Of a stretch of DNA of 64,000 nt, positions 20,688 through 31,654 are shown piece by piece. The position numbers and the translations under genes are program-made. The notes below the pieces were generated by a model, which had not been told where the DNA came from, ran no database searches, and saw only the letters and a list, made by a program, of their open reading frames with translations. Numbering within the stretch: position 1 is the stretch's first letter; each line of letters opens with the position of its first letter. This stretch comes from Microplitis mediator (Eukaryota; Arthropoda; Insecta; Hymenoptera; Braconidae), in the NCBI RefSeq assembly GCF_029852145.1, contig NC_079969.1, forward strand, positions 14,629,142 to 14,693,141, written 5' to 3'.

Positions 20688-20862
20688 GTCAACTGACAGA
20701 CCGATTTTTTATTGCTATTTTCGGTTTCCATTTCGAATATTGAACCCATTTTTTTCACTGCTTCATCCGCCCATGAAACTTTTATGTCCTTTTTCGAGCT
20801 TGGTTCCTTTTGAATTTCTCCATTTTCATTAACTTTAATTCTCTCCAATACTTTCTTGTAAT
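20688..20862 (-). CDS. BEN-domain gene, exon interrupted by a transposon
   Basis: A minus-strand acceptor (AATTAATTTTAG) opens in phase 1 and reads YKKVLERIKVNENGEIQKEP, then SSKKDIKVSWADEAVKKMGS and IFEMETENSNKKS, running straight into the inserted repeat whose border is at about 20687. The exon apparently resumes at 19867. It joins in phase to the small exon at 20944-21000. Content is charged and predicted coil-rich. Confidence 0.5.
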
Positions 20863-20943
20863 CTAAAATTAATTTTTTTATCTATTTGCAATTTTAATGA
20901 AGAAGTAATCTTCCCTAAACTGATGAAAATGATGTGTACTTAC

Positions 20944-21000
20944 TACTTTTCTTCAAAAGATTTGCCCGGTAATATTTATTTCCTCTTCGTGCCACAAAAC
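20944..21000 (-). CDS. BEN-domain gene, most upstream exon seen
   Basis: A 57-base minus-strand exon between CAAAAAGCAG and a strong GTAAGT donor enters and leaves in phase 1 and reads FVARRGNKYYRANLLKKS. The joined codon with the next exon is open. The Y-Y-R-A-x-L-L pattern resembles the short N-terminal domain that precedes BEN in some insect proteins (recalled, not searched). The true start exon is not found in the next 350 bases and may lie further right or be lost. Confidence 0.42.
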
Positions 21001-21352
21001 CTGCTTTTTGATTAATCAGTATCTTCAGTTTTCAAAAATTCAGTTTTTTTTGAAGAACGCCAATATATTAATGAGAACATATTTATTTTAAATATCGTCG
21101 ACTTTAGATATTTATTTTTTTAATCGTATTAAATGACAGCTCAAAAAAAATAAATATACAATTGAATAACTACTGTGAAGCGGTCATTTGAATAAATATT
21201 ACTTTCAATAAAAAAATTTGCTTTGCATATAAGCTAACTTAATACTATTGATTAACCGTCAAAAGTAAAAAAAAAAATACTGCCTAAGAGACAAAAATAT
21301 AAATAAAAATTACAATAATTTATTAGTTTAAAAATTAACATTATCAACTTAA

Positions 21353-21494
21353 ATGGAAAAACCTCTAAATAAATATTCAAGATCAAGTCAATACCGTATA
21401 TTAAAAAGATGCCTAGAAGCTGAAAAGTCTGAAAGTTCAGATAGTGAGACTGAAAATGTTTCATATGAAGATTGTCGATCTAGTGAAAATGCAG
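21353..21494 (+). CDS. Tnp2-like transposase, exon 1
   Basis: ATG at 21353 opens 47 codons plus one base (MEKPLNKYSRSSQYRILKRC, then LEAEKSESSDSETENVSYED) and ends at GCAG/GTACAT. The phase fits exon 2. Basic start followed by a Ser/Glu-rich acidic stretch is common at the N-terminus of such transposases. It was chosen because it is the nearest ATG with a donor in a compatible phase. Confidence 0.55.
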
Positions 21495-21618
21495 GTACAT
21501 TTAGAATAATTTTGCAAATCTAATCAGGGAGGAGTGTATTTTTTTCCAAAAAAAAAAATAAATGTAATAATGAAATAAAAAATTTAATTAACACGGTAAA
21601 ATTAATGATTCCATTTAG

Positions 21619-21705
21619 ATCATGGAGAGAGTTGTATCAGTAGTAATGATTCGAGTGTGACAGACAATGGAATTGGAGAGTGTGATGAGTTGGAGCTAAA
21701 TTGCT
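21619..21705 (+). CDS. Tnp2-like transposase, exon 2
   Basis: After CCATTTAG, 87 bases read DHGESCISSNDSSVTDNGIG, then ECDELELNC, ending at TTGCT/GTAAGT, a strong donor. It enters and leaves in phase 1, consistent with both neighbours. Acidic and Ser-rich. Confidence 0.55.
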
Positions 21706-21879
21706 GTAAGTTCAATAAGATAACACTTTTCGAAACTTATTCCGATAATCAAAATAAAAAGTCGTAGCTCGAAATCTGTATATGTTAAACTGATGATAGA
21801 AAAATGATTAAGAAAAAGAATAAACTATGAAAGTTTGGGACAGATGATTGTCGTCCTTTGATTCCTAGCTCACTACAAT

Positions 21880-23250
21880 GAACAAACGTGACTCTATTTC
21901 TCTTGACATTGACCTAAAGATGCTAAAATAATTTTTTCGGATAGAAAAAAAAAAAGTTGAGTCAGCCTACTCTCTTCCTTTAATTTTTAATCAACTGGAC
22001 CAACCGGACTTTACCCTAATTCTCTTTTCATTGACCTGGAGATGCTCAAGTAATTTTTTCCGATAGAAAAAAAAAAGTTGAGTCAGCCTACTCTCTTTCT
22101 TTAATTTTTAATCAACTGGACCAACTGGACTTTACTCTAGTTCTCTTTATATTGACCTGGAGATGCTCAAGTAATTTTTTCTGATAGAAAAAAAAAAAGT
22201 TGAGTCAGCCTACTCTCTTCCTTTAATTTTTAATCAACTGGACCAACCGGACTTTACTCTAGTTCTCTTTTCATTGACCTGGAGATGCTCAAGTAATTTT
22301 TTCCGATAGAAAAAAAAAAATCTGAGTCAGCCTACTCTCTTCCTTTAATTTTTAATCAACTGGACCAACCGGACTTTACTCTAGTTCTCTTTATATTGAC
22401 CTGGAGATGCTCAAGTAATTTTTTCTGATAGAAAAAAAAAAGTTGAGTCAGCCTACTCTCTTCCTTTAATTTTTAATCAACTGGACCAACCGGACTTTAC
22501 TCTAGTTCTCTTTTCATTGACCTGGAGATGCTCAAGTAATTTTTTCCGATAGAAAAAAAAAAAGTTGAGTCCGCCTACTCTCTTCCTTTAATTTTTAATC
22601 AACTGGACCAACCGGACTTTACTCTAGTTCTCTTTTCATTGACCTGGAGATGCTCAAGTAATTTTTTCCGATAGAAAAAAAAAAAGTTGAGTCAGCCTAC
22701 TCTCTTCCTTTAATTTTTAATCAACTGGACCAACCGTACTTTACTCTAGTTCTCTTTATAATGACCTGGAGATGCTCAAGTAATTTTTTCTGATAGAAAA
22801 AAAAAAAGTTGAGTCAGCCTACTCTCTTTCTTTAATTCTTAATCAACTGGACCAACCGGACTTTACTCTAGTTCTTTTTATATTGACCTGGAGATGCTCA
22901 AGTGATTTTTTCTGATAGAAAAAAAAAGTTGAGTTAGCCTACTCTCTTCCTTTAATTTTTAATCAACTCGACCAACTGGACTTTACTCTAGTTCTCTTCA
23001 TATTGACCTAGAGATGCTAAAATAATTTTTTCTGATAGAAAAAAAAAGAAATTGAGTCAGCCTACTCTCGTCCTTTAATTTTTAATCAACTGGACCAGCT
23101 GGACTTAATCGAGTTCTGTCTGCATTGACCTGGAGATGCTTAAAAATTTCCTTATAATTGAAAAGTAAACAATTGAGCCAGAGAATTCTCCTTTATTTTT
23201 TAATTTACTCAAGCAACCGGAATCACTCTGGTTATGTCTACATTCAATTT
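21880..23250 (+). repeat. ~121-bp tandem array in transposase intron 2
   Basis: GAGTCAGCC (or a one-base variant) recurs at 21959, 22080, 22202, 22324, 22445, 22567, 22689, 22811, 22931, 23054 and 23174, spaced 120-123 bases. Units contain AATTTTTAATCAACTGGACC and TGACCTGGAGATGCTCAAG. Inner copies are nearly identical, outer ones diverged. No splice sites are evident inside, so it lengthens the intron. Confidence 0.92.
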
Positions 23251-23398
23251 GTGGTAGAAAAACAATTTTTTTTTCATATCTAAGAATTTTTCATCGTAGT
23301 TTTTTTCATTATATTCTCCTTGGACAGCATGACTTGTTGATGTAAAGTTTTATATTAAGTGGTAAGACCCTAATTTCAAATAACTTTTCTCCTAGCAG

Positions 23399-24105
23399 CA
23401 TTCGATGATGTCTATGGTAACGCTGATATCCATGATGATGATGATGTTGACGATGAGGATGATAATGACGATGATGACTATCATAGTGTTTGTGCTGATA
23501 CTGATTCTGCTGACGAAAGTGAAACTGATAGTGAAGATGATATTGAAGAGAATCTAAACAATATGGATTTACCAATTTATGATGAAGCACCAATCTCTCT
23601 TGGTGAAAGTTTCTTATCAATTCTGACGTTGATTATACGACACAAAATTAGTTCAGTCCTATTAACTGACATACTAAAAATTATACGCCTTCATTGTCCT
23701 GCTGCTAATGTTTTCCCAAAGTCATTATATAAGTTCAGAAAATTTTTTAATGGATTTGATTTACCGATCAAAAGACACTATTTTTGTTCCAATTGTTATT
23801 TACATCTTCAAAATTCAAAACAAAATTGCGACCATTGCCCAAGCTCTGAACATAGTTATTTTATTGAAATTCCATTGATACCACAATTACTTCGATTATT
23901 CAAGCGTGAGGGTTTTTACGATTCATTGAATGCACGATTTACACGTCAAAAGCAATCACCTGATAATTATGAAGACATTTGGGATGGAGAGATTTATAAA
24001 TCTCTAAGTAGTCCTCAAGAATTATTATCACATCGCAATAATATTTCTTTTACTTGGAATACTGATGGTATTGATTTCTATAAGTCCTCCAAATTCAGCA
24101 TTTAG
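23399..24105 (+). CDS. Tnp2-like transposase exon 3, part before the stop
   Basis: Contains the poly-acidic stretch (IHDDDDVDDEDDNDDDD), the sequence from MDLPIYDEAPISLGESFLSI onward, a Cys-pair zinc-ribbon-like region and WNTDGIDFYKSSKFSI just before TAG. Reading continues in the same frame at 24106, so this is one broken gene, not two genes. Confidence 0.7.
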
Positions 24106-25779
24106 CCTTTTTATCTCACAATTAATGAGCTACCTTTTTCTCTTCGAACCCAATTGAAAAATACACTTATCGCTGGTTTTTGGTTTGGACCAACTAAACC
24201 CAACGCGAATCTTTTTATGAATTCTTTTCGAACCAGTCTTAAAAATATATATAACGGAATTTTCGTAAGAATTCCTGAGCATCAATATCCAATAAAAGTT
24301 AGAGGCAAGATTATTTGTGGAACGTGTGACTTACCAGTGAAGGCTTGTTTTTTGAATATGAAAGGGCACAATGGAATATATGGTTGCTGTACATGTAAAA
24401 TTCAGAGCCGAAAAGAGGGTAATTCTAGAGTATTTCCTTACAATGAAGAATTAGACTTAAGAACAAGTGAAGAAACTGCTAACCAAGGGGATCGAGTTAT
24501 TGAGACCGGTAAATCTATTGAAGGTGTTAAAGGACCAACGACACTTTCTAGAATCGTTCATAATTTCATTGAAACCCCGAGTGTTGATTCCATGCATTGT
24601 GTTTATTTAGGTGTCACAAAGCTACTGATGCGTTTGTGGTTTGATTCGAATTTACATGATAATGACTTTTCTTTGCGCAAACATCTTAAATACGTAGATA
24701 AAAAAATTCAAAGCATCAAACCTCCATCTTATACGCCTCGATTGCCTAGATTCGTAACTGACTATAAATATTGGAAAGCTTCTGAATTGAAAAATTGGCT
24801 CCTTTATTACTCATTGGTCGTTCTACGTCCAATAATGACAGATGCATACTATGAACATCACAAACTTTTAGTATTAGGTATTAGTTTGTTAAATCAATTC
24901 AGCGTTTCGTCGGCTATGATTGATGCGGCATCAAATTATTTGAATCAGTACGTTAAGATGTTTCAAAATTTGTATGGCCTCCAATATATGACATGTAATT
25001 TACATCAGTTACGACATTTACCAAGTGAAGTTTATAAATTCGGTCCTTCTCGTACAACATCGTGTTTTCAGCATGAAAATTCGAATGGTGTCATTAGACG
25101 ATTAATAAATGGAACTCGCTATGCCCAGCTTCAAGTCAGTAACGTTTTATCTATTTTTTTCAATATAGCTGAATTAAAACTAACTAATTTGCGTCCAGGA
25201 AGTGATGTCGCGACTTTCTGTAATGATTTAGAAAAAAATACTCTGCGACGGCGCAAACTAAATTATATAGATGAAAAATTGGCAATTATTGGTAAGTTTA
25301 GTAAGATTGAAGTGTTATCTGAAAGTTTAAAAAATATTTTTGTGCGGTCTGGTATTAGAACTTGCCGTAAATGTTATTCCTTTACTCGGCTATATAAAAA
25401 TGGGATAGAATATGATTCAAAATCTTATAAACGACAACGAAAGACTATTTCCTATTTTGTTAAATACAAGTTTCAGGATACATTGTGTATAGGAATAATT
25501 GAAAAGTTTCTTAAACTCTGCAGATGTAATTGTCGTGATACATGCGCAAATTGTGTCAACAATACAAATTATTATGCTATTCTTCAAAAATGTAAAGTAC
25601 TAGAAATAATCCTCAGAGATGGAACATTCCATTTAATGTACCTGTGCGAAATATCAAATGAAGAGATGATAGTTATTGATGTCTATGATTTAGAAAAGGT
25701 CTGTTATTTTATAGAGAATGACGATGACCGTAACTTATTTTTCATAATAGATGCAGTCAATACCGTTGAATTTCATTAA
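24106..25779 (+). CDS. Tnp2-like transposase, main catalytic and C-terminal part
   Basis: 557 codons in frame with the upstream part. Landmarks are FWFGPTKPNA, FVRIPEHQYPIKVRGK, the CGTCDLP and GCCTCK pairs, VDSMHCVYLGV, HQLRHLPSEVYKFGPSRTT, ENSNGVIRRLINGT, and a C-terminal cluster CRCNCRDTCANC. It ends NTVEFH. Strongly similar to the decayed copy at 29.9-31.65 kb. There is no ATG near its start, consistent with being the continuation of exon 3. Confidence 0.75.
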   Translation, partial: PFYLTINELPFSLRTQLKNTLIAGFWFGPTKPNANLFMNSFRTSLKNIYNGIFVRIPEHQYPIKVRGKIICGTCDLPVKACFLNMKGHNGIYGCCTCKIQSRKEGNSRVFPYNEELDLRTSEETANQGDRVIETGKSIEGVKGPTTLSRIVHNFIETPSVDSMHCVYLGVTKLLMRLWFDSNLHDNDFSLRKHLKYVDKKIQSIKPPSYTPRLPRFVTDYKYWKASELKNWLLYYSLVVLRPIMTDAYYEHHKLLVLGISLLNQFSVSSAMIDAASNYLNQYVKMFQNLYGLQYMTCNLHQLRHLPSEVYKFGPSRTTSCFQHENSNGVIRRLINGTRYAQLQVSNVLSIFFNIAELKLTNLRPGSDVATFCNDLEKNTLRRRKLNYIDEKLAIIGKFSKIEVLSESLKNIFVRSGIRTCRKCYSFTRLYKNGIEYDSKSYKRQRKTISYFVKYKFQDTLCIGIIEKFLKLCRCNCRDTCANCVNNTNYYAILQKCKVLEIILRDGTFHLMYLCEISNEEMIVIDVYDLEKVCYFIENDDDRNLFFIIDAVNTVEFH

Positions 25780-27390
25780 CATGTCACTTTACTAATACTA
25801 TTAGTTTAAATGAAGTAACTATTTTTTTTTCTAAATTTTTGTCAGTATGTTTTACTATTTTTATTCAATTTTACTTTCTTCGAAGAAAATCATATCATCT
25901 GTATCCCTAAAGTTTGTATTTTACAAATCTCCGGATTTATAATAATTTAAATTTAAATATTTTTCTAAAATACAAAATAGTTATAGAAAATATCGATAGC
26001 TTTTTTACTAAATTATTGAAAATTTCAGAACTTGGTGAACTACCGAGTTGAGTGACTTGACCCTAAAAAATTTTTATGAAGAAACTTACATTTTATAGAT
26101 ATTAGACCTTAATACGTTTATCGTATAGCCAGTGGTTCACGCCATGAAAGCAGAAAAATACTAGTTTTAGAAAAAAAACTTCGTTTCCTTCCGAAACCTC
26201 TAAATTCTCATTTGTCTGAACTAAGATAAAAAATAGTACTCCAATACCATAAAGTATGGGTCAATTATTGTTTTTTGAAAGAAAAAAAAAAAAACTATAT
26301 GATTTTGTAATTTTTAACTAATCCAACATACTCAAATTTGCGGTAGATTGACAGTATATTCCGGTAAACTACAGTTTTATACCGATTCCCCGTAATTTAC
26401 CTAATTTATTGGTCATGAAGCCGGAAAAGCTAAAATAACTGGCGGTCACTAAGCTTTTACTATGTTGGCTATACAATTTATGAAGCTATATAACGCGTTT
26501 TGGTCTTTTAAATTCCATAGAAAGTGCTATGAAAAGTCTGACTTGTGCTTGTTACTTTCGGTTTACCACCGCTTTTGCACTATTAATTGTAACTAAAATT
26601 TATATCTGCGAATCAAAAATATTATTTTGTCTATAATAAATAATTATAAGTAAATCAGCGAACTATTTCCGATTTTTAAAAATTCTAAAATATTTTTATG
26701 ATAGATTTTTTTTTATAAAAAATTCTGTATCGAATATAAAGAAATTATTGGAATAAATCAATAATAAATCGATTAATGAAATGAACTAGATTTCTCTCAT
26801 AAATAAGAATGTCTTTTTTTTAATTTTGTAAGATAATTTATATTTAAGAATACGAAAACTTCTAGTGAAAAACCAAAATGATTTTTCACTGATAAGTTTC
26901 TCCTCACAGATCAGAATATGCTAATTGCCATATCTATACGAGAAGCAAAAATAATAGTACTGCTTCCTAACCTGTGAGTATAGGAATATTTTCTGTTGCA
27001 CTGAAATATTTTATGTGTGATAAAAAATTTTTTCATATAGTACATAAGAATAATTCTTATATTCTGACTTGGTGTTTTTTCACCAAAATTTATTATATGT
27101 TTACATAGGTATTATTCCTATGCAACAAAAGAAAAATTACAGAATAACATAAGAAAACTCACTACTTTTTTATTTATTTATTCAATTCAATTTACGCCTA
27201 TCGATATTATACCTAAAAATATAATCATATAAATGTAAATTTAAAGAAAAACTCATTGCACCATATTGCTTGTATTAATTTACTAGTCTAGAAATCCTAT
27301 TTTAGGCCTATAATAGACATAATTTTTACCTGACCTATCAGCCGACAGTAGCCTTTTTGTTCTTAGGTCAGCCCTTGAGCAAATAAAGCC
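25780..27390. other. AT-rich non-coding stretch
   Basis: 3' flank of the transposase and beyond. No gene, RNA gene or clear inverted repeat was recognised; near 26.93-27.13 kb the palindromic piece CCTATGCAACAAAAG / CTGTTGCACTG hints at a short degraded element. Confidence 0.3.
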
Positions 27391-27399
27391 AATATTAGC

Positions 27400-29220
27400 C
27401 AGAACTTCAAGTGCATCTCATTCCGTTAATCACTTTAAAAAAGAAGGACAGGTCAGCCATTTTTCTACGATACTTTAAGCTACTGATCTTAAATTGGTGG
27501 TAAATATCGCTGATGCAGTTTGCATTCTCTAACCGCATAAGGTAACGTAAGCATTTACATAATTTCCGTTGAACCTTTTCAATGCTATTGATATGTTGCT
27601 CAGTATATGGAGACTAGACAATAGACCTATGTATACTCCAGTATAGGTTTGACAAACGCTGAGAAGAGATGTAATAGTGGTTTGACATTCTTGAACTCTT
27701 TGCTTGCTCTACAGATGAACCCTAGACTTCGATAATCACGAAGCATAATGCTATTAATGTGTTTAGAGAAAGTATGTCATCAATTATCACACCATGGTCT
27801 TTGATAGTTTTAACCACTTGGATAACTTGTCCATCAAGTAGATAAATTGTGGGGAGCTAGTTATGTGACCTTGAGTAAAAGATAACTGCGCATTTCTTTA
27901 ATTTTAATGACAATTTATTCTTCTTGAACTAATTCTCAAGTTCATCAATGTCTTGCTGGAGGACACTCTAGTCTCGTTCGTTGCTAAAACTGAAAAGAAC
28001 AGGTCCCAGGTGCGATGCCTGCGGGACCCTGAATATGACATCAAATTCGTTTGATAGGAAACCATTGACTCGCACTCGCAATCGCCTATTGGAAAGGTAT
28101 GAACGTAACCATTCCAGCGCTTTAGATCTAACGCCATAAAGACTTAGCATTTCTATCAGTATATAATGGTTCACCATGTCAATGGACTAAAATCAGTGTA
28201 CAGAGCATGTATCTTCTTTCCTCTACCCAGTGAATTCAGAATGCAATTGACATACTCATGTAAGTTGTTGGTTGTGGATCTTCCGCCAAAGAAACCATGC
28301 TGTCTAGTAACTATAGTATTCTTGAAAGCAAAGCTTATTTGTTATAGGCTTATTTTCACCAATAGTTTAGCTAACGAAGATTGTATACAAATTGGCCTGT
28401 AGTTGGTCACGTGGGATTTATCGCCATATTAATGGATAGGGCTGATGTAGGACAGTTTCCAGGCACTGGGAAAGTTTCCGGTTGCCAATGACATGTTGAA
28501 GATATGTGTGATGGGCTCACAGAGACCCACAGCACATCTTTTCAGAAAAATATTTGGTAACTTGTCAGGTCCCTCACTTTTATTAATATTTAGCGAAGAC
28601 ACTTGACGATATATGTCGTCAAACCGAACCTGAAGCTCGGTGATATGCGCGTCTGGAATATTATTATATTTACAAACCTCTTCAGGGTCCACTGCAAGGT
28701 CAGATTGTAAGTCGTTAGATGTTTTGTAAATACTTTTAAAGAAGGAGGCAAACTGATTACTGACCTCATTACCGTTACATATAGAAATTTCTTCCCAGAC
28801 CATAGTTGACAGGGTTTCGATATCATTACATCGCCTATTCTTCAAGAAGCTCCAGAATTTGTTGGTATCATTCTTCAGACTGTTTTCAACCTTGTCTACG
28901 TAGTTCTGATAGCACATCTCACTCAGTTTTTCACACTCAGACCTCAGTTTGGTGAACATTAGATAATCACTGCAGTTTTTTTTAAATTCCAATGCGCTGT
29001 TTTCTTTTGATTGGTTATAGATATAAGTTAATTGGAAAATCAGCAAGAATAATCTCTGTTCTTTTTCTTGTATAATGGGACAAACTCAACAATTCCATTA
29101 TTAACAGTATCGTAGAACCATTTAACCTTATTATCGCTTTAGTTTTGAGCAGGTTCTGTACATCATAACTGACGATGTAGTAATTATCAACGGACGGATT
29201 TTTCAATTAATCTGACAACC
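27400..29220 (-). pseudogene. Decayed LINE ORF2 (reverse transcriptase), Jockey/CR1-like
   Basis: Minus-strand fragments in order: a frame at 29046-28429 reading FWSFLKNRRCND and VSSLNINKSEGPDKLPNIFL; NYRPI and QHGFFGGRSTTN at about 28400-28270; YTDFS at about 28190; a frame at 28177-27968 with GVRSKALEWLRSYLSNR and the GxPQxSxLGPVLF-type region; and SLGFICRASKEFKNVK with FVKPILEYT near 27.7-27.6 kb. These are the expected RT motifs in order, with frame breaks and stops. The catalytic Y/FADD motif was not found intact. The endonuclease part is largely missing. Probably inactive. Confidence 0.7.
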
Positions 29221-29780
29221 AATTCGACGCAGATTAATGTTTGAAGGGATGTCAGCTGATTCTGGTGGCAAGACATAAGCTATCAGCTACTGTACATTGA
29301 CTCCGGTACATTAAAAGCAATCACATTTTTTTCTCTCAGTCATTTCAGCAATAATATCTTCAACTTTTGTACCATCGCTGTTAGGTAGACCGAACTCAAA
29401 ATTCACTAGCTTAGCTTATACCTAAACGACTATTTTATCTAGCTGAGCACAATGCTTTGACACTTTAGCATTTTGCTGGATGATCGTCGCCAACCCCGAC
29501 TTGATACCGTTAAGGCTCTTTTAGATATTGGCTTTAAATGATGTGAAAAATTTATTAAAAATCAGTCCAATCTTTCCTACAGTTAAATTGTCATCGATAC
29601 TATCACGTATATCATCAGAATCGATAACACTAGCCTCACTTTTGCAAGTCCCACATGTATACGTAGATCCGTTTTTGTTTATTTCATGGGCTACTTTTTT
29701 AAACTGCACAAAATACTTGAGATATTTTCTTTTATAATTTCCGAGCAAACTTTACACGTGTGCTTAATAGTAGGCGCCAT
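29221..29780 (-). pseudogene. LINE ORF1 remnant with PHD-like zinc finger
   Basis: ATG at 29780 on the minus strand starts MAPTIKHTCKVCSEIIKENI. After a frame shift the sequence reads VAHEINKNGSTYTCGTCKSE. The spacing of Cys pairs resembles the PHD-like finger found at the start of ORF1 in CR1/L2/Jockey-type LINEs. Downstream sequence is degraded. It belongs to the same minus-strand LINE as 27.4-29.2 kb. Confidence 0.5.
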
Positions 29781-29902
29781 CATTTTTTTTTATCTATGCA
29801 TACTTTTTTTAACAGAGAACTATAGTATTAAATATAGTATTAAAATTTGCTAGCGGTAAAATTTGAATTGTATCCTTTTTTATGAATATTTATACATTTT
29901 AG

Positions 29903-31650
29903 TGAAATTCAATTGTATTGACAGGATCAATGACAAAAAAGGAATTCCTATTGTCATCATTCTCTAGAAAATAACATACTTGTTCAAAGTCGTGTACATG
30001 AATAGCGATTATTGGTTTGTTTGCTTGTTCTGCTAAAAAATATAAGTTCAGCACATTATTTTGAATAATTGTTTCTAAGACGTTACACTTATGAATAATT
30101 GCATAATAATATGAATTAAGATCACAACCTTGACAATTATTGTTACAATTACACTCACAGAATTTGACAAATGTTTTAATGATTCCGATGCAGGATTCAT
30201 TTTGACACTTATACTTAACTACGTATGAAATGGTTTTTTTTTATTCTGTTTATATGTCTTCGAGTCGTGTACTACACCACTTTTATACAGTCGATTGAAT
30301 AAATAAAATTTACGACAAATTTTAATGCCCACACTCATAATAGCATTTTTCAAATTTTCGAACAAAACGTTAGGTTTTGACGGCTTACTAACAATCGCTA
30401 ATTTTTTGTCTACGTAAGTTAAGTTTCGTCGTCGAAGAGTGTTTATCTCTAAATCATTAAAAAACTTAGTGACATCACTACCAGGACGTCAATGTGCAAG
30501 TTTCGAGTCAGCAATGTTATAAAAAATGGATAGAACTTTGCTGATTAAAAACTGCGAATATATCTAGTGCCGTCATTTAATGTATTTATCACACCATTTA
30601 AATTTTCATATGGAAAACATTAAGTTATTTTTAAAGGTCCAAATCTAGAAACTATTTCTGGTAAATGAAGTAATTGGCGTAAGCTACGAGTCATATATTG
30701 ACGACCATACGAATTTTGAAATTGTCTAACGTACTGGTTTAAGAATTTGGGTGCCATTTTAAGCATACCTGGTGAAACACTGTAGCGATTTGAATAATAA
30801 GTAACCTGCTACTAAAAGTTTATGATATTTATAGTATTTATCTGGTAAAATAGGGCGTACCACTGCAAATGAATAATACAGAAGCCAGTTTTTTTATTCG
30901 AATGCTTTCCAGTATTTATAATCGGTTATTAATCGAAGCAAACCAAAAATACAAGACCAGTTCGAAAAAAGTATATATATATATACGGGATATATCCGTG
31001 AAAAATTGAAAATATGTCTCATGTATGTGACATATATTCAGACTTGCCCTTACTTTTTATCTACTTTTTCCGTACGGGGATGAAGGTTTAATGCGGCGAA
31101 TGTTTTTATTAAGATCTCTAATGTGCGAGCGCAATAATAATTCTTCAGCATGAAATTGAGAATCAAACCACAAACGCACCAGCTCCTTGATGACACAAAA
31201 AAAAGACACAATGCACTAAATCAACAACCGTAGTTTCAACAAAATTATGAACAATTTGGGAAAATGTTGAAGGTTCTGTTACTCCTTCAATAGGTCGACC
31301 GGTCATGAATACTTTCTTCCCTTGATCACAGGTTTCCTTAGTCGTTTTCATCTGGCTTTAATAAGGAAATATTCAAAAATTGCCTTCTTTTTTACTTCTA
31401 ATTTTACATCGACAGCAAGCGTAGATCGCCGTATGTCCTTTCATATTTAATAAACCGACTTTAGCTGACAAATCACAAGTGCCACAAATTATCATTCCTT
31501 TAACTTTTATAAGATGTTCATGGTTAGGAATTTTAACAAATATTCATTTTTATTTTTTTTTTTAGACTATTCTTAAATGTATTCATAAAAAGATTTGCTT
31601 GTAGTTGGTTGGCCCGAACCAGAAACCTGTGATAATTAAATTCTTGAATT
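29903..31650 (-). pseudogene. Decayed second copy of the Tnp2-like transposase
   Basis: The minus strand matches the 24.15-25.78 kb gene from its FWFGP region (rc of about 31620) to its last residues NTIEFH (about 29905). Between them are recognisable blocks: KETCDQGKKVFMTGRPIEGV, TFSQIVHNFVETT, and a C-terminal FENDDNR-like block. Multiple stops and shifts are present, and a ~110-bp insertion with CCGTGAAAAA / TTTTTCCGT ends lies near 30.97-31.08 kb. The 5' exons are absent, cut at about 31650. Confidence 0.75.
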
Positions 31651-31654
31651 TAAT

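Larger units (their letters stand above)
21353..25779 (+). pseudogene. Tnp2 (EnSpm/CACTA-like) transposase gene, one nonsense stop
   Basis: Three exons (21353-21494, 21619-21705, 23399-25779) give about 870 codons. Exon 3 starts at a CTAGCAG tandem acceptor (23396 or 23399). In order: an Asp/Glu-rich segment, a zinc-ribbon-like region (FCSNCYLHLQ then CDHC), an NTDGI motif, then after the stop FWFGPTKPNANLFMNSF, a second C-x2-C pair (ICGTCDLPV, GCCTCK), the SVDSMHCVYLGVTKLL motif, HQLRHLPSEV, FGPSRTTSCFQHENSNG typical of the Tnp2/DUF4218 region, and a Cys-rich C-terminus. The family cuts and pastes DNA; the acidic residues in NTDG, DSMH and HENS are probable catalytic candidates. TAG at 24103 replaces what is probably Trp; the frame is otherwise open on both sides. 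Intron 2 is filled by a 121-bp tandem array. No terminal repeats were identified immediately around the gene. Confidence 0.75.

Noticed and set aside
5895..21000. Reading the BEN gene as integrated viral DNA
   Set aside because: BEN domains occur in some insect-associated viral genomes, but no viral segment ends, direct-repeat junctions or other viral genes are seen here; a host gene is simpler.
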